From Candidatus Bathyarchaeota archaeon (GTDB lineage: Archaea > Thermoproteota > Bathyarchaeia > Bathyarchaeales > DTEX01), in assembly GCA_025059045.1 (NCBI GenBank), contig JANXEA010000009.1, positions 1 through 53,857 on the forward strand: a DNA stretch of 53,857 nucleotides, written 5' to 3'. Of this stretch, positions 17,766-26,907 are shown piece after piece. The notes under the pieces are model-generated. The model had not been told where the DNA came from. It searched no databases and saw only the letters and a program-made list of their open reading frames with translations. Made by a program: the position numbers and the translations under genes. Position 1 is the stretch's first letter. Every line of letters begins with the position of its first letter.

Positions 17766-18239
17766 TCATCCCTCTTCTTTGAGCCACCTTGCCGCCCTAT
17801 TCATAATAGGATCCGAGGAAACATCTATCAAGGGAACCATTATCTTCTCTTTAGTCTCTATTATCGGCTGAAATTTTGGCATATGAGCGTAGCTAACAAG
17901 AGACCAGTAGACACGTCCCTCCTCGATTAATGCTTTTGCCGCAACATTAGTTGTCGGGGGGATTACAAAATAGAGGAATGCCACCCCCTCAGCCCAGTAT
18001 AGTCCAGATGCCTTCCCACCAGCGGCGATAGATACGAATCTAGCCAATTCTTCCGGCGAATCAAATCTATTCATCTGAAGAATAACAATCTCCCGGTAAG
18101 GTTCAAATTTTATTTGAACGTTTACATCTTCCTTGCTCATTAGATGGTTCACCGCATCTTGATCTTTTACATCAACGGCTCTTATGAATCTTGTTAGCGA
18201 TTCGCGGTTCATCCAAAACTCATCTGCTGAACGCCTCAA
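17766..18239 (-). CDS. Conserved-looking protein of unknown function in the methylthiotransferase operon
   Basis: I recognise no family in this 157-residue protein. It appears alpha/beta, with a hydrophobic central part (SGLYWAEGVAFLYFVIPPTT near residue 98) and a C-terminal helix MNRAARWLKEEG. There is no signal peptide or metal motif. It begins 5 bp after the methylthiotransferase stop and ends 16 bp before the MptN-like gene, so it is firmly inside an operon. An internal ATG (18212) would trim nine residues from the N-terminus. Confidence 0.65.
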   Translation of the reverse strand: MRRSADEFWMNRESLTRFIRAVDVKDQDAVNHLMSKEDVNVQIKFEPYREIVILQMNRFDSPEELARFVSIAAGGKASGLYWAEGVAFLYFVIPPTTNVAAKALIEEGRVYWSLVSYAHMPKFQPIIETKEKIMVPLIDVSSDPIMNRAARWLKEEG

Positions 18240-18244
18240 TTAGA

Positions 18245-19564
18245 TTAGTTGATAATCTCAGCCTCAAGGTAAGTAGGGCGGGCTTCTATAACTCTCACCC
18301 TTACAAATCTTCCAAGCAGGTTACCATCACATTTCACAACTATAGGCTTGTATGCATAGTTTCTACCAACCCATGATAAACCTTTGCCTTTTTCATCAAC
18401 TAGAATCTCCCCCTCCCAGCCTATCCACCGGAGATTATTTCTCAAGGATACCTCCTTGACGATGGCAACGAGACTTCGGCTCCTATAATTAACCTCAGCC
18501 CGATCTATCTGCTCCATTTCAGCCGCTGGCGTTTTTGGTCTTGGATAGAATTTCGAGATGTTCACTACATCAGGTTGAACCTCCAAAATAAGCTTAACTG
18601 TATTCTGGAATGCTTCTCTACTTTCTCCCGGGAAACCGCAGATAACATCTGTGGAGATTGTTATATCAGGAATTTCCTTTCTGAAAGACCAAACTATCTT
18701 TTTGAAGTCCTCAACCCTGTATTTTCTGTTCATCCTTCTTAATATCTCATCATCTCCGCTCTGGACTGGAATATGCAAAAATTTAAGAATCTTTTCATGC
18801 TTGAACGAGCTGATTAAATCATCCAGCATCCTCATGACGTTATCCGGATTCATCATCCCAACCCTGCAGAAAAACTTTCCATTAATCTGGCATATCTCAT
18901 CCAATAATGTGGGCATGTATGCTCCATTATCTAATCCATAGGCGCCCATGTCCTGGGAGGTTAACCAAATCTCTTTAACCCCTTCAGAAACAGCCTCCCT
19001 AACTCTTTCCACGATCGCCTCCTTTGGATATGAAAAAAGCTTACCTCTAGCAAACCTTACACAACAGAAAGCACAGGCCCCCGTACATCCTTCGGAGACA
19101 GAAATGATCTCGACGCATGGATTAATTCTTATCTTAGGCTGATAAATCTTAGTTGTAGGCTCATCTGAAAAGAAGATTCGATTTTTCTCACCACTTTCAG
19201 CCGATCTGACAACTTCAATTATCCTATCAACGCTCCAAGGATCCAGCATTGCTGAAAAATCTGGTGCAACTTTGACAAGTCCTTCATAGTCTATTTTAGG
19301 CAGACATCCCGAAATAACAATCGGTCTTCCCAATTTACTAAGAAGGGATAATCTCTGAAGAATTTTATCCTCAGTAGGCTTCTTAACTCCACACGTATTC
19401 ATTAGAATCAAGCTCGCAGAAGTAGGATCTTGCACAAGATGGTATCCTTCTCTGAAAAGGTGGTATAGCATAATTTCAAGATCAAACCTATTTGCTGCGC
19501 AGCCATAGCTTTCCACATAAACGCTTCTATCCTTCCAACAACATTTGCCAGTATAAGTCGGCAT
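18245..19564 (-). CDS. tRNA t6A methylthiotransferase, CDKAL1/MtaB-like radical SAM enzyme
   Basis: The enzyme converts t6A37 to ms2t6A37 in tRNAs that read ANN codons. Three parts are visible. An N-terminal UPF0004 domain (VYVESYGCAANRFDLEIMLY, LMNTCGVKKPTEDKIL) carries Cys ligands of the auxiliary cluster. The radical-SAM core is SVSEGCTGACAFCCVRFARG, with CxxxCxxC. The C-terminal TRAM domain is LVDEKGKGLSWVGRNYAYKPI. ATG 19564 (MPTYTGKCCWKD) fits the family; an upstream in-frame start at 19648 would add 28 residues without homology. It leads an operon of four genes and is divergent from the RHH-ftsZ pair. Confidence 0.9.
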   Translation of the reverse strand: MPTYTGKCCWKDRSVYVESYGCAANRFDLEIMLYHLFREGYHLVQDPTSASLILMNTCGVKKPTEDKILQRLSLLSKLGRPIVISGCLPKIDYEGLVKVAPDFSAMLDPWSVDRIIEVVRSAESGEKNRIFFSDEPTTKIYQPKIRINPCVEIISVSEGCTGACAFCCVRFARGKLFSYPKEAIVERVREAVSEGVKEIWLTSQDMGAYGLDNGAYMPTLLDEICQINGKFFCRVGMMNPDNVMRMLDDLISSFKHEKILKFLHIPVQSGDDEILRRMNRKYRVEDFKKIVWSFRKEIPDITISTDVICGFPGESREAFQNTVKLILEVQPDVVNISKFYPRPKTPAAEMEQIDRAEVNYRSRSLVAIVKEVSLRNNLRWIGWEGEILVDEKGKGLSWVGRNYAYKPIVVKCDGNLLGRFVRVRVIEARPTYLEAEIIN

Positions 19565-19725
19565 AATATCTTGATTCAACCGGTTCTGCAGACCCCTCAA
19601 ATTCCTCAAGATCTTAAAAGGGCACATTCTCTTAAATATAGCGCGCAACTCAAAGTTGCATAAATCTTGACAAAATACTATGTGAAATCAAAATATTTGC
19701 ATATAATCGTGATATGGTACCAAAA

Positions 19726-19763
19726 GAACGTTATAGAAAATTATATATATTAATGTAACGTTC
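19726..19763. promoter_or_regulatory. Inverted repeat around the TATA region of the RHH-ftsZ2 pair
   Basis: GAACGTTA (19726-19733) and TAACGTTC (19756-19763) are perfect inverted copies separated by 22 bases. The core AACGTT is itself palindromic. The spacer contains a TATA-like TTATATATATTAA (19741-19753). The site lies about 70 bases before the RHH gene and could be an operator for that protein. Binding is inference. Confidence 0.5.
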
Positions 19764-19833
19764 ATGATTAAAACATAATTAAATCATATTATGTACACAT
19801 TTATGAAAAGAATCTCGTGAGTATTCTCCGGTG

Positions 19834-20004
19834 ATGAACATGAAGTTAATAACAATATACCTTCCCGAGCCATACCTTGAGGCACTCGATGAGCTTGTGA
19901 CAAAACGATATTATCCACATAGAGCGGAAGCAATCAGAGTTGCGATACGGGACTTGATCGCCATGGAACTCTGGGGAAGAGAAAAAAATGCCAAAGATAG
20001 CTGA
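19834..20004 (+). CDS. Tiny ribbon-helix-helix regulator upstream of ftsZ (CdrS-like)
   Basis: This is a 56-residue protein, MNMKLITIYLPEPYLEALDE then RAEAIRVAIRDLIAMELWGR. The first strand (KLITIYLPE) and the two helices with R-A-E-A-I-R form a complete ribbon-helix-helix DNA-binding fold with almost nothing added. Its last 17 bases overlap the start of ftsZ at 19988. In haloarchaea the small RHH protein CdrS is encoded immediately upstream of ftsZ2 and controls cell-division genes; size, fold and position match here. Start ATG 19834; ATG 19840 would drop two residues. Orthology to CdrS is inferred from synteny and fold, not shown. Confidence 0.8.
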   Translation: MNMKLITIYLPEPYLEALDELVTKRYYPHRAEAIRVAIRDLIAMELWGREKNAKDS

Positions 20005-21088
20005 TAAAGTCTTTCAGCTAGCCTGGGATGATAGTATTCCGGAGGGTGTCAGAGAACCGGGACAATGCCGAATTATGGTCATCGGAGTAGGCGGAGCGGG
20101 CAATAACACCGTAAGTCGATTGATGGAATCCGGAGTAACATGCGCGGAGTGCGTTGCAATTAATACAGACATGCAGCATTTGAGGGCTATTCACGCCAAA
20201 CAGAAGATTCTTATCGGCGAGAAGCTGACGCGCGGCCTAGGCTCAGGAGGCGACCCTGAAATAGGAAGGGCTGCAATTGAAGAATCTGCAGAGCAAGTAT
20301 CGAAGATCCTTGAAGGCGTAGACATCGCCTTCATAACTGCAGGGATGGGTGGTGGAACAGGGACAGGTGCTTCACCAATAGTGGCTAAAATGGCTCGAGA
20401 AAAGGGGGCAATTGTTATTGGAGTTGTGACAATGCCCTTCAAGATTGAGCGGGGAAGAATCGCCTATGCCATTAAAGGTCTCAGCGAACTGAGAAAGGAA
20501 TGTGACACAGTTATAGTTATTGATAATAATAAGTTAATGCGCCTTGTACCACAACTTCCTATCAACGAAGCTTTCAAAGTAGGAGATAATGTATTAGCTA
20601 ATATGATTGCAGGTATAAGTGAAACCATAACCGCGCCCAGTCTAATAAATCTAGACTTTGCAGATTTCAGAACAATAATCAAGAAGGGCGGGGTAGCAGT
20701 CGCAGGGATCGGTCAATCCGATGCACCAAATAGGGCTGAAGAGGCTGTTCAAAAGGCTTTAAGGATGCCTCTCTTAGATGTGGATTTCACGGGTGCAAAG
20801 GGCGCACTCATACACGTGTCTGGAGACGAAGATATGACAATTGATGAAGCAAATAGGGTAGGCGAAATAGTCACACAAATGATGAGTGAGGATGCTCTGG
20901 TCATATGGGGAGCAAGAGTTAATCCCAACCTCGCCGGCACACTAAAAGTTACATTAGTGATGACTGGGGTTCAATCGAAATATTTACTTAGTGGTTATGG
21001 TTCCGCCGCGCGTGAAGTATACGACCTAAACTCTGAAGAAGATATGCCTCAAACCTTAAAGCCTAACATAAGCTTGTGTCACATCTAG
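19988..21088 (+). CDS. ftsZ2: Cell division GTPase FtsZ (FtsZ2-like)
   Basis: FtsZ polymerises at midcell with GTP. Tubulin-fold landmarks are VIGVGGAGNNTVSRLMESG, the signature loop AGMGGGTGTGASPIVAKMA, and the T7 synergy loop NLDFADFRTI with its catalytic Asp. The NTDMQHLRAI region and the ending VMTGVQSKYLL resemble haloarchaeal FtsZ2, agreeing with the RHH gene in front. Length 366 is usual. The C-terminal tail is short and lacks the basic amphipathic end seen in the second FtsZ at 51.6 kb. Translation is probably coupled to the RHH gene through the 17-base overlap. Confidence 0.93.
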   Translation: MPKIADKVFQLAWDDSIPEGVREPGQCRIMVIGVGGAGNNTVSRLMESGVTCAECVAINTDMQHLRAIHAKQKILIGEKLTRGLGSGGDPEIGRAAIEESAEQVSKILEGVDIAFITAGMGGGTGTGASPIVAKMAREKGAIVIGVVTMPFKIERGRIAYAIKGLSELRKECDTVIVIDNNKLMRLVPQLPINEAFKVGDNVLANMIAGISETITAPSLINLDFADFRTIIKKGGVAVAGIGQSDAPNRAEEAVQKALRMPLLDVDFTGAKGALIHVSGDEDMTIDEANRVGEIVTQMMSEDALVIWGARVNPNLAGTLKVTLVMTGVQSKYLLSGYGSAAREVYDLNSEEDMPQTLKPNISLCHI

Positions 21089-21094
21089 CAAACA

Positions 21095-21778
21095 TCAGCA
21101 GCCACTCTTTTTTATACGTTTTAACCTCTTTTTTATATTAAGAGTTAGAGGCGCCGCCCTCCCAAACGGTATTGCCAATTTATTCTTAATGGCATCCGTT
21201 ATCATGTCTGAATCAGCGCACTTAGCATCGACGCCTAGTAACGTATAGCTGAGCCCTATTGTTTCTGGAATGTGAGAGTCGCTTCCACCTGTCTGTGGAA
21301 GAGAATACTTACTAGCGAGCCTTCTATTGAGATAAGTAAGGAGAGAGAATGGGAATGCTTGTGAGTTTATAACCTCGATTGCGTCGATGCCAAAGGAAAT
21401 AAGGTTCTTTCTTAATCCCACACCATTCTTATATATTGCTGATGGGTGCGCAGCTATGGCTATGCCCCCAGCCTCATGAATCATTTTCACAGTTTCTGTT
21501 ATATCTTGGTGCGAGGGTATATTTGTCCTTAAATTTATGCCTAAAATATGCCCTTGAAGTGTAGACACCTCTATCCCAGGCAAGACTATGATGCCGTCGG
21601 TATCTTTCATTTCGACCAGTCTGATCGCTCCTTCTATTGTATCATGATCCGTAATTGCCACTCCATTTAGACCGTTTCTCTTTGCGAAGAGAAGAACGTC
21701 TTTGAGAGATGTTGCGCAATCATGTGAGTAGCACGTGTGGACATGAAGATCGATCTTAAGTAGCAAAATGGATACCAC
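21095..21778 (-). CDS. PHP-domain metal-dependent phosphoesterase
   Basis: This 227-residue protein has the PHP fold. The metal-binding motifs are LHVHTCYSHDC (I), VAITDHDTIEGA (II), LPGIEVSTLQGH, AAHPSAIYKNG (III) and TGGSDSHIPE (IV). Stand-alone PHP proteins of this kind include nucleoside 3',5'-bisphosphate phosphatases and other small-molecule phosphoesterases; the substrate is not deducible. It converges with ftsZ2 (6 bp between stops) and lies 20 bp after metG on the same strand. Confidence 0.85.
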   Translation of the reverse strand: MVSILLLKIDLHVHTCYSHDCATSLKDVLLFAKRNGLNGVAITDHDTIEGAIRLVEMKDTDGIIVLPGIEVSTLQGHILGINLRTNIPSHQDITETVKMIHEAGGIAIAAHPSAIYKNGVGLRKNLISFGIDAIEVINSQAFPFSLLTYLNRRLASKYSLPQTGGSDSHIPETIGLSYTLLGVDAKCADSDMITDAIKNKLAIPFGRAAPLTLNIKKRLKRIKKSGC

Positions 21779-21798
21779 TAAGTTTTGTCAACCCAGCG

Positions 21799-23801
21799 TC
21801 ATCTTACTCTGCTACCAGGCTTGACATCTTTTTCAGGCTTAAGTATCGCTACTTTTTCTCCATCTTCAGCAGCAAGAATCATAACTTCCGACTGAATTCC
21901 GAACACCTTCTTAGGTTCCAGGTTTGTTACAACGGCTATCTGCCGTCCAATAAGTTCTTCAGGACTATAATATCTCGCTATTCCTGCAACAGCTATCTTC
22001 GGCTCGCCTTCCCCAACATCAACCGTTATCTTGAGCAGGTTATCTGATTTCGGAACCTTCTCAACTCTCAATATCTTCCCAATTCGCATATCAATACTCA
22101 TAAACTGCTCAAAAGGCACTTTCTTTTCTAGAGATCTGATCTTTTCAAGCATTGAGTCTAGCTCCTTTTGAGACGCTTCAATCTTATGGAATAACGGTTC
22201 ACTCTCTTTAATCTTGTGACCCACTTGAAGAGGTTCGATCGCATCTTCCCACGACCCTTCTTTAGGAATGTTAAGAAGATAACGCAGCCTTTCAGCTGTT
22301 GAGGGAATAAATGGTTCTAGAAGAATAGACATGGCTTTAACAATTTGTGCTGAAACATATAGGACGTTGGCAGCAGTTTGGGGGTCCGTCTTCATAGCCT
22401 TCCAAGGCTGTTTCTCATTCAGATACTTATTGCCTTCCCTGCTTAGCTCAATTATCTCATGAAGAGCTGATTGAAGCTTAAATCCGTCAAGTGCTGCCCC
22501 AACATTACTCCAAGTCGCAGCGATTTTTCGAAGAATGGAGTTATCATGTTCATCCAGATTACGAGGCTGTGGAATAACACCGCCATAAAAAGAATTAATA
22601 AAAGTTAGGGTTCTATGAATGAAGTTTCCTAGAGTATCATTTAGGTCGCCATTAACCTTCTCAAGGAAAATTTCCCATGTAAAGTTTGAGTCTCTGGTTT
22701 CCGGTCGAATGGCTATAAGAGTATATCTCCAATAGTCAACTGGAAACAATTTGAGAGCCTCGTCGATCCATATTCCAATCCTCCTGCTCTTCGACGATTT
22801 TTGCCCTTCAAATATAAGCCACTCGTTTGTACTCACATTCCAGGGCAGATTATATCCCTCATGAGTAGCAAGCAAAAGCGCTGGAAATATAAGCGTATGA
22901 AACGGTATGTTATCTTTCCCTATAAAGAAGAGAGTTTTTGTCTCCCTGTTAAACCAGTATTCTCTCCATTTTTCCTCTTCCCCACGCTTCTTGTAGTACT
23001 CGATTGTCGCAGATATATATCCCAAGACAGCGTCGAACCAAACATAAATGGTTTTGTCCTCAGAACCCTTGAATGGCGCCGGTATTCCCCATTTATTGTC
23101 CCTTGTTACGGGTCTTGGCTTCAAACCCTCCCGTATAATGTTTAGACTGAAATTTCGCGCATTGTCCGGAAGCTGCCTGTTGTTCTCTATATAACTCATT
23201 AACTGCTGACTGAATTGTGGCATGTCAAAATACCAATGAATTACCTCTCTAACTTCAGGCTTTGCCCCGCAAATTGTGCATCTAGATTCAACTAGCTTTG
23301 TCGGTTCTAACAGTCTTCCACATTGCTCACACTGATCTCCACGAGCTCTTTCATATCCGCAATGTGGGCATTTTCCCTCAACAAACCTATCGGGTAAGAA
23401 TCTTTCACACTTCAAGCAATATGGAAGCTCGGTCTCTTTCTTAAAGATGTAACCATTCTTTTCAATCTTCAAAAACAATTCTTTAACAAATTCTTTGTGA
23501 ATCTCGCTCTCCGTTCTCGTGTAATTGTCGAATGATATTCTCCATTTCTCGAATAGGGAGACTACGAGATTGTGATTTCGATCCGTTAGCTCTCTAGGTG
23601 AAATGTTCTGCCTTAAAGCCTCCACCTCTATAGGTGTTCCATGCTCGTCAGATCCGCTGACGAATAGAACTTCGTCTCCTTTAAGCCTATGATAACGTGC
23701 GATGACGTCTGCAGAGAGAATTGGCAGCAGATTACCTAGGTGAGGAATGTGATTGATGTAAGGCCAAGCCGCGGTAACAAGTACTTTTCCGAGTTTGACA
23801 C
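21799..23801 (-). CDS. metG: Methionyl-tRNA synthetase; 5' end out of frame by one base
   Basis: MetRS charges tRNA-Met. Sequence homologous to the family runs from 23796 (KLGKVLVTAAWPYINHIPHL, the HIGH-type motif) to 21799. It includes zinc-knuckle pairs (CLKCERFLPDR, CPHCGYERARGDQCEQCG, CTICG), the KMSKS equivalent QKSSKSRR, the anticodon-binding helices, and a C-terminal OB-fold tRNA-binding domain from about residue 565 (MRIGKILRVEKVPKSDNLLK). In the coding frame there is no ATG, GTG or TTG between the TGA at 23814-23812 and GTG 23625. A GTG at 23801 next to GGAGGT would give a good start only if one more A were present in the AAAA run at 23788-23785. Likely a sequence error or real frameshift. 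Confidence 0.9.
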
Positions 23802-23838
23802 ACCTCCGGAATCAGATTAAATGTGCCTGCTCCAATAC

Positions 23839-24927
23839 TTAAGCGCAACGGAGACCGTGCACACTCTTATAGTAACAACCTAACTCATTCTCAAGATTTT
23901 TTGCGAAATCTCTTAAGATCTCTATTTCATCTCTTAGAGATGACTTTTCCCCACGAATCTGAACAGCCAATTCTAACATCTCTCTGACTTTATGCTCAAC
24001 TCTTCCTGAGTTTGGTAATGCGCCAAGAGGGTCTTCACAGCATTCATTCTTAAGATTGTCGCATCCCATAATTAAGCGAATTAGAACCGTAGCGGCATAC
24101 CTGATCTGTAACATTGCTGCCGCGAAGTCCCTGTTTTCAAGACAATCTCGAGCGTTGAGAATTTCATTGTTAGCCACATCAATGCATCTGAAAAGTTCAG
24201 GACATTTATTTCCTTTGGATTTGAGCAGCAACTCGTAATTTTCTTCCAGGACCTTATAAAAGGGATCCTCTACATCGCTCATACCCACATCCTCAATATT
24301 GTTAACTTCAGCAAATATCTCCCAGAAATCAGGTGAAATCTGTCTTAGTTTGGGGGCAAAAAACTTTGCTGGGAAAATTTGTGGAGAACCATTTTTTAGG
24401 AGGTACGCTCTCCCTAAATCCTCCGAAGCTTTCCTAGCGAGAAGCTCTGCGCGTTCCAGACACCCTTTACTCATAAAAGCTTGAGCATGATAAAGCCTTT
24501 TTTCAGCCTTTCTCAGAAAGAATAAAGTGTACAGGGAGGGGAAAGAAATGGCATCTACATGCTTTTTATAAGATTTCACTACCCCTTTCGGGTCATACAA
24601 AATTCTGCAACTTCTCACAACATCAAGGCAGAAGGCGCCTGAATATGGGTTATGGAAATCGGCGACAAACAGGCGGTTAAAGACGTTGACGGGCCAACGA
24701 TGAACATGTAATATTTTATCTTCCACCAATATTTTTTGAGATGTTATACTCGGAGATTCTTCAATGATAAGTAGATCGATGTCACTGTTAGAATTAATAT
24801 TGCCCCTCGCATAGCTGCCAAACAGGACGATTCCGATAGTTCTATTATTGCTCGATTCTTTCTGGACGAATTTATAGATTTGATCATAAATCTTTTTGAA
24901 TGGTCCATGCATACTAGCTGTGTTCAC
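23839..24927 (-). CDS. Nucleotidyltransferase-domain protein with C-terminal helical (HEPN-like) region
   Basis: Residues ~10-110 form a minimal nucleotidyltransferase with IVLFGSYARGNINSNSDIDLLI, the GS...D.D catalytic signature. The remainder (~130-362) is helical, with two repeats of the type AELLARKASEDLGRAYLL and FAAAMLQIRYAATVLIRLI that resemble HEPN domains; the match is only by pattern. Small MNT-HEPN pairs act as toxin-antitoxin modules, but here the parts are in one long chain and no partner gene is adjacent, so I do not call it a toxin system. The start is GTG 24927 or ATG 24912. It ends 37 bp before the metG region on the same strand. Confidence 0.65.
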   Translation of the reverse strand: MNTASMHGPFKKIYDQIYKFVQKESSNNRTIGIVLFGSYARGNINSNSDIDLLIIEESPSITSQKILVEDKILHVHRWPVNVFNRLFVADFHNPYSGAFCLDVVRSCRILYDPKGVVKSYKKHVDAISFPSLYTLFFLRKAEKRLYHAQAFMSKGCLERAELLARKASEDLGRAYLLKNGSPQIFPAKFFAPKLRQISPDFWEIFAEVNNIEDVGMSDVEDPFYKVLEENYELLLKSKGNKCPELFRCIDVANNEILNARDCLENRDFAAAMLQIRYAATVLIRLIMGCDNLKNECCEDPLGALPNSGRVEHKVREMLELAVQIRGEKSSLRDEIEILRDFAKNLENELGCYYKSVHGLRCA

Positions 24928-24978
24928 ATTTCCGAGGAAAAAATAAACTTTTGGGCAGATTTGCGATTTTTGATGTTC

Positions 24979-26415
24979 TCAGCGTTTTCCTTTCAACCTT
25001 CTAACCTCTTTCAGGATCATCCTGATAATTTGCTCGTCAGGCAAGCATCCTGGAGGAGGATTTACAATCCTTCTGAGTGGGAGGGGCACGTGATCCATTC
25101 TATAGGCTGTTCCTTCAGCCTCTATTCCGGCAATGGCAGACGGTATAACCACATCCGCCATGGCTGCCGTTGGGGAAAAACATGGATCGATCACAATGAG
25201 GGGGGTTTTGAGCAGATGGGAAACAGCCTCTTGTGGAAAACTTGAGACAGGGTCTGCTGCCACAATAAGGGCTGCGTCCGAGTCTCCTCTTCGCAGTACG
25301 TCTATGACTGAAGTTTCACCTGGGTTATATCGCGGGAAACCATGAGAAAAATCCACAGCGTAGGGGAAGCCGGTCTGCCAAGTGAAAACGGTGTTTGCGC
25401 CAGAGACATTGAAGTGACCTCTCATCGGCATGATCACAAATTTTGTTCTTTTATTAAGCTCCCTTGTCAACTTTATCGCCGCCTCTACATTCATAGACCT
25501 TCCTCTGCTCATAGTAAGGCCTAAGCCGAAAAATATGACCCCAAAGTTGCAACTAATCATCATATCAGCCACCTCTTCAAGAACCTCCAAGGGAATTCCA
25601 GAGACCTCTTCGACATCTAGATCTTCATCTCTAACTAAGGCACGTAAAGCCTGAAGAACCTCGTAGTCCCCACCAGGTCTTACCTGTAGAAAATAGTCAG
25701 CCATCTCTGCAGACATGGTTCTTCTAACATCTACCACCACCACTCTCCTCTCTACGGCTGATGGAGAGGGGAAATTTGACACTTTCTTCTCGGGCACTAA
25801 CTCTGATCTCGGCTTAAAGAATAGCTCGGATACTCTGGAAATCTTCTTTTTAAATGAACTGGATTGCAGTTTTAGATAAAAGCGTCTCCAGACGCTCCTT
25901 CTAAATCTGCCCTCTGAAAACGCAGTGTACCGCTCAATATGGCGTGGATGGGAACTCCAAGGATTACACGCCCAGTAAATTATCAGGTCGGCTCTATGGC
26001 GGATCTGTCCCAAAGTGCAGCTTGGAAGCCCAACTTCCTGCATTGCAAGAATTGATGGGCCATGACATACGGAAGTTGTGTTGTCAACTAACCCTCCTAT
26101 CTCTTCAGCTAACTCTAGACCTGCTTGTATCGCCTCGCAGCTAGTGCAACTCCAACCATAAAGAACTGGATATGAAGAACTGGCCAGTATTTCAGCGCTC
26201 CTTTTAATTGCTTTATCTATTGAAGTCTTTACGAGCTGGTCACCAACCCTTACCAGAGGAACAAAATTCCTGTTTCTCAAATGATTTTCAAATTTAGCGG
26301 CTCCCAAAGCACATGCATTTATGACACCGCATATCCGGTCATTTTCGACTTTAGCTTCTATATCATCGCATAGACATCCACATACAGGGCATACGACACT
26401 CCGAATAATATCCAA
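24979..26415 (-). CDS. fwdB: Formylmethanofuran dehydrogenase subunit B, catalytic, with an unusual insertion
   Basis: FwdB carries the molybdenum or tungsten pterin site that reduces CO2 to formate within the Fwd/Fmd complex, first step of the archaeal Wood-Ljungdahl methyl branch. The N-terminus holds a [4Fe-4S] motif, VVCPVCGCLCDD (Cys9, 12, 16), plus Cys35. SVCHGPS places the metal-ligand residue at Cys117, so this is the cysteine and not the selenocysteine form. WACNPWSSHPRHIERY and VVVVDVRRTMSAEMADYFL are family blocks. Between them residues ~170-222 are a Lys/Arg-rich segment some 40 residues longer than usual. The start is TTG 26415 with GGTGAGG upstream. It follows fwdD by 10 bp. Confidence 0.9.
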   Translation of the reverse strand: MDIIRSVVCPVCGCLCDDIEAKVENDRICGVINACALGAAKFENHLRNRNFVPLVRVGDQLVKTSIDKAIKRSAEILASSSYPVLYGWSCTSCEAIQAGLELAEEIGGLVDNTTSVCHGPSILAMQEVGLPSCTLGQIRHRADLIIYWACNPWSSHPRHIERYTAFSEGRFRRSVWRRFYLKLQSSSFKKKISRVSELFFKPRSELVPEKKVSNFPSPSAVERRVVVVDVRRTMSAEMADYFLQVRPGGDYEVLQALRALVRDEDLDVEEVSGIPLEVLEEVADMMISCNFGVIFFGLGLTMSRGRSMNVEAAIKLTRELNKRTKFVIMPMRGHFNVSGANTVFTWQTGFPYAVDFSHGFPRYNPGETSVIDVLRRGDSDAALIVAADPVSSFPQEAVSHLLKTPLIVIDPCFSPTAAMADVVIPSAIAGIEAEGTAYRMDHVPLPLRRIVNPPPGCLPDEQIIRMILKEVRRLKGKR

Positions 26416-26425
26416 ATTTTTTACC

Positions 26426-26827
26426 TCACCTAATACAAGACTCGCCTATATGAGAAAGTAGGTCTAGGAGACTGCGAACCTTTTCCCTGGTGGGCTCAAC
26501 CACGGCTTCCGCCCCCTTTAACATAGGCATCCCAGTAGCATCCGTGTCAGAGCCTAAGATGATGTTCGCCCATGGACTATAAGGAATGAAGACTGTTCCT
26601 TCCGGGCATGCTAATTGAGATCTCTTTACTCTTAATACAACCGACCCCCGATCTGTGGTGACCTTTACATTATCATCTTCATTTAGACCTAATTTCTCCA
26701 TATCCTTAGGATTCATCTCACAGAACGCTACGCTATATAAGTACTCGTTGGAAAATTTTCCGTGCTCCTTGGCGCAACCCTGTTCGATAGTCCTCCCAGT
26801 ATTTATTGTAATTTTTAGCCTATTCAT
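26426..26827 (-). CDS. fwdD: Formylmethanofuran dehydrogenase subunit D
   Basis: FwdD is the small subunit that completes binding of the bis-molybdopterin guanine dinucleotide in the Fwd complex. The protein has the dinucleotide-binding beta-barrel pattern. N-terminal INTGRTIEQGCAKEHGKFS matches the family start. VAFCEMNPKDMEKLGLNEDD, VKVTTDRGSVVLRV and TVFIPYSPWANIIL follow. I chose ATG 26827 (133 residues, usual for FwdD); the frame is open up to 26956, but those residues have no family counterpart. The other Fwd subunits (A, C and so on) are not in this window. Confidence 0.85.
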   Translation of the reverse strand: MNRLKITINTGRTIEQGCAKEHGKFSNEYLYSVAFCEMNPKDMEKLGLNEDDNVKVTTDRGSVVLRVKRSQLACPEGTVFIPYSPWANIILGSDTDATGMPMLKGAEAVVEPTREKVRSLLDLLSHIGESCIR

Positions 26828-26907
26828 CCGCGCTTCAACCACATAAAAAAATAATTTGCCAATATATGAATAACGTTCAGTTAAATTCTGCTCGTAGAGA
26901 GTCAACC

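Noticed and set aside
23839-24927. MNT-HEPN toxin-antitoxin system
   Set aside because: The two domain-like parts are in one 362-residue chain and no second small gene is adjacent; helical similarity is only by pattern.
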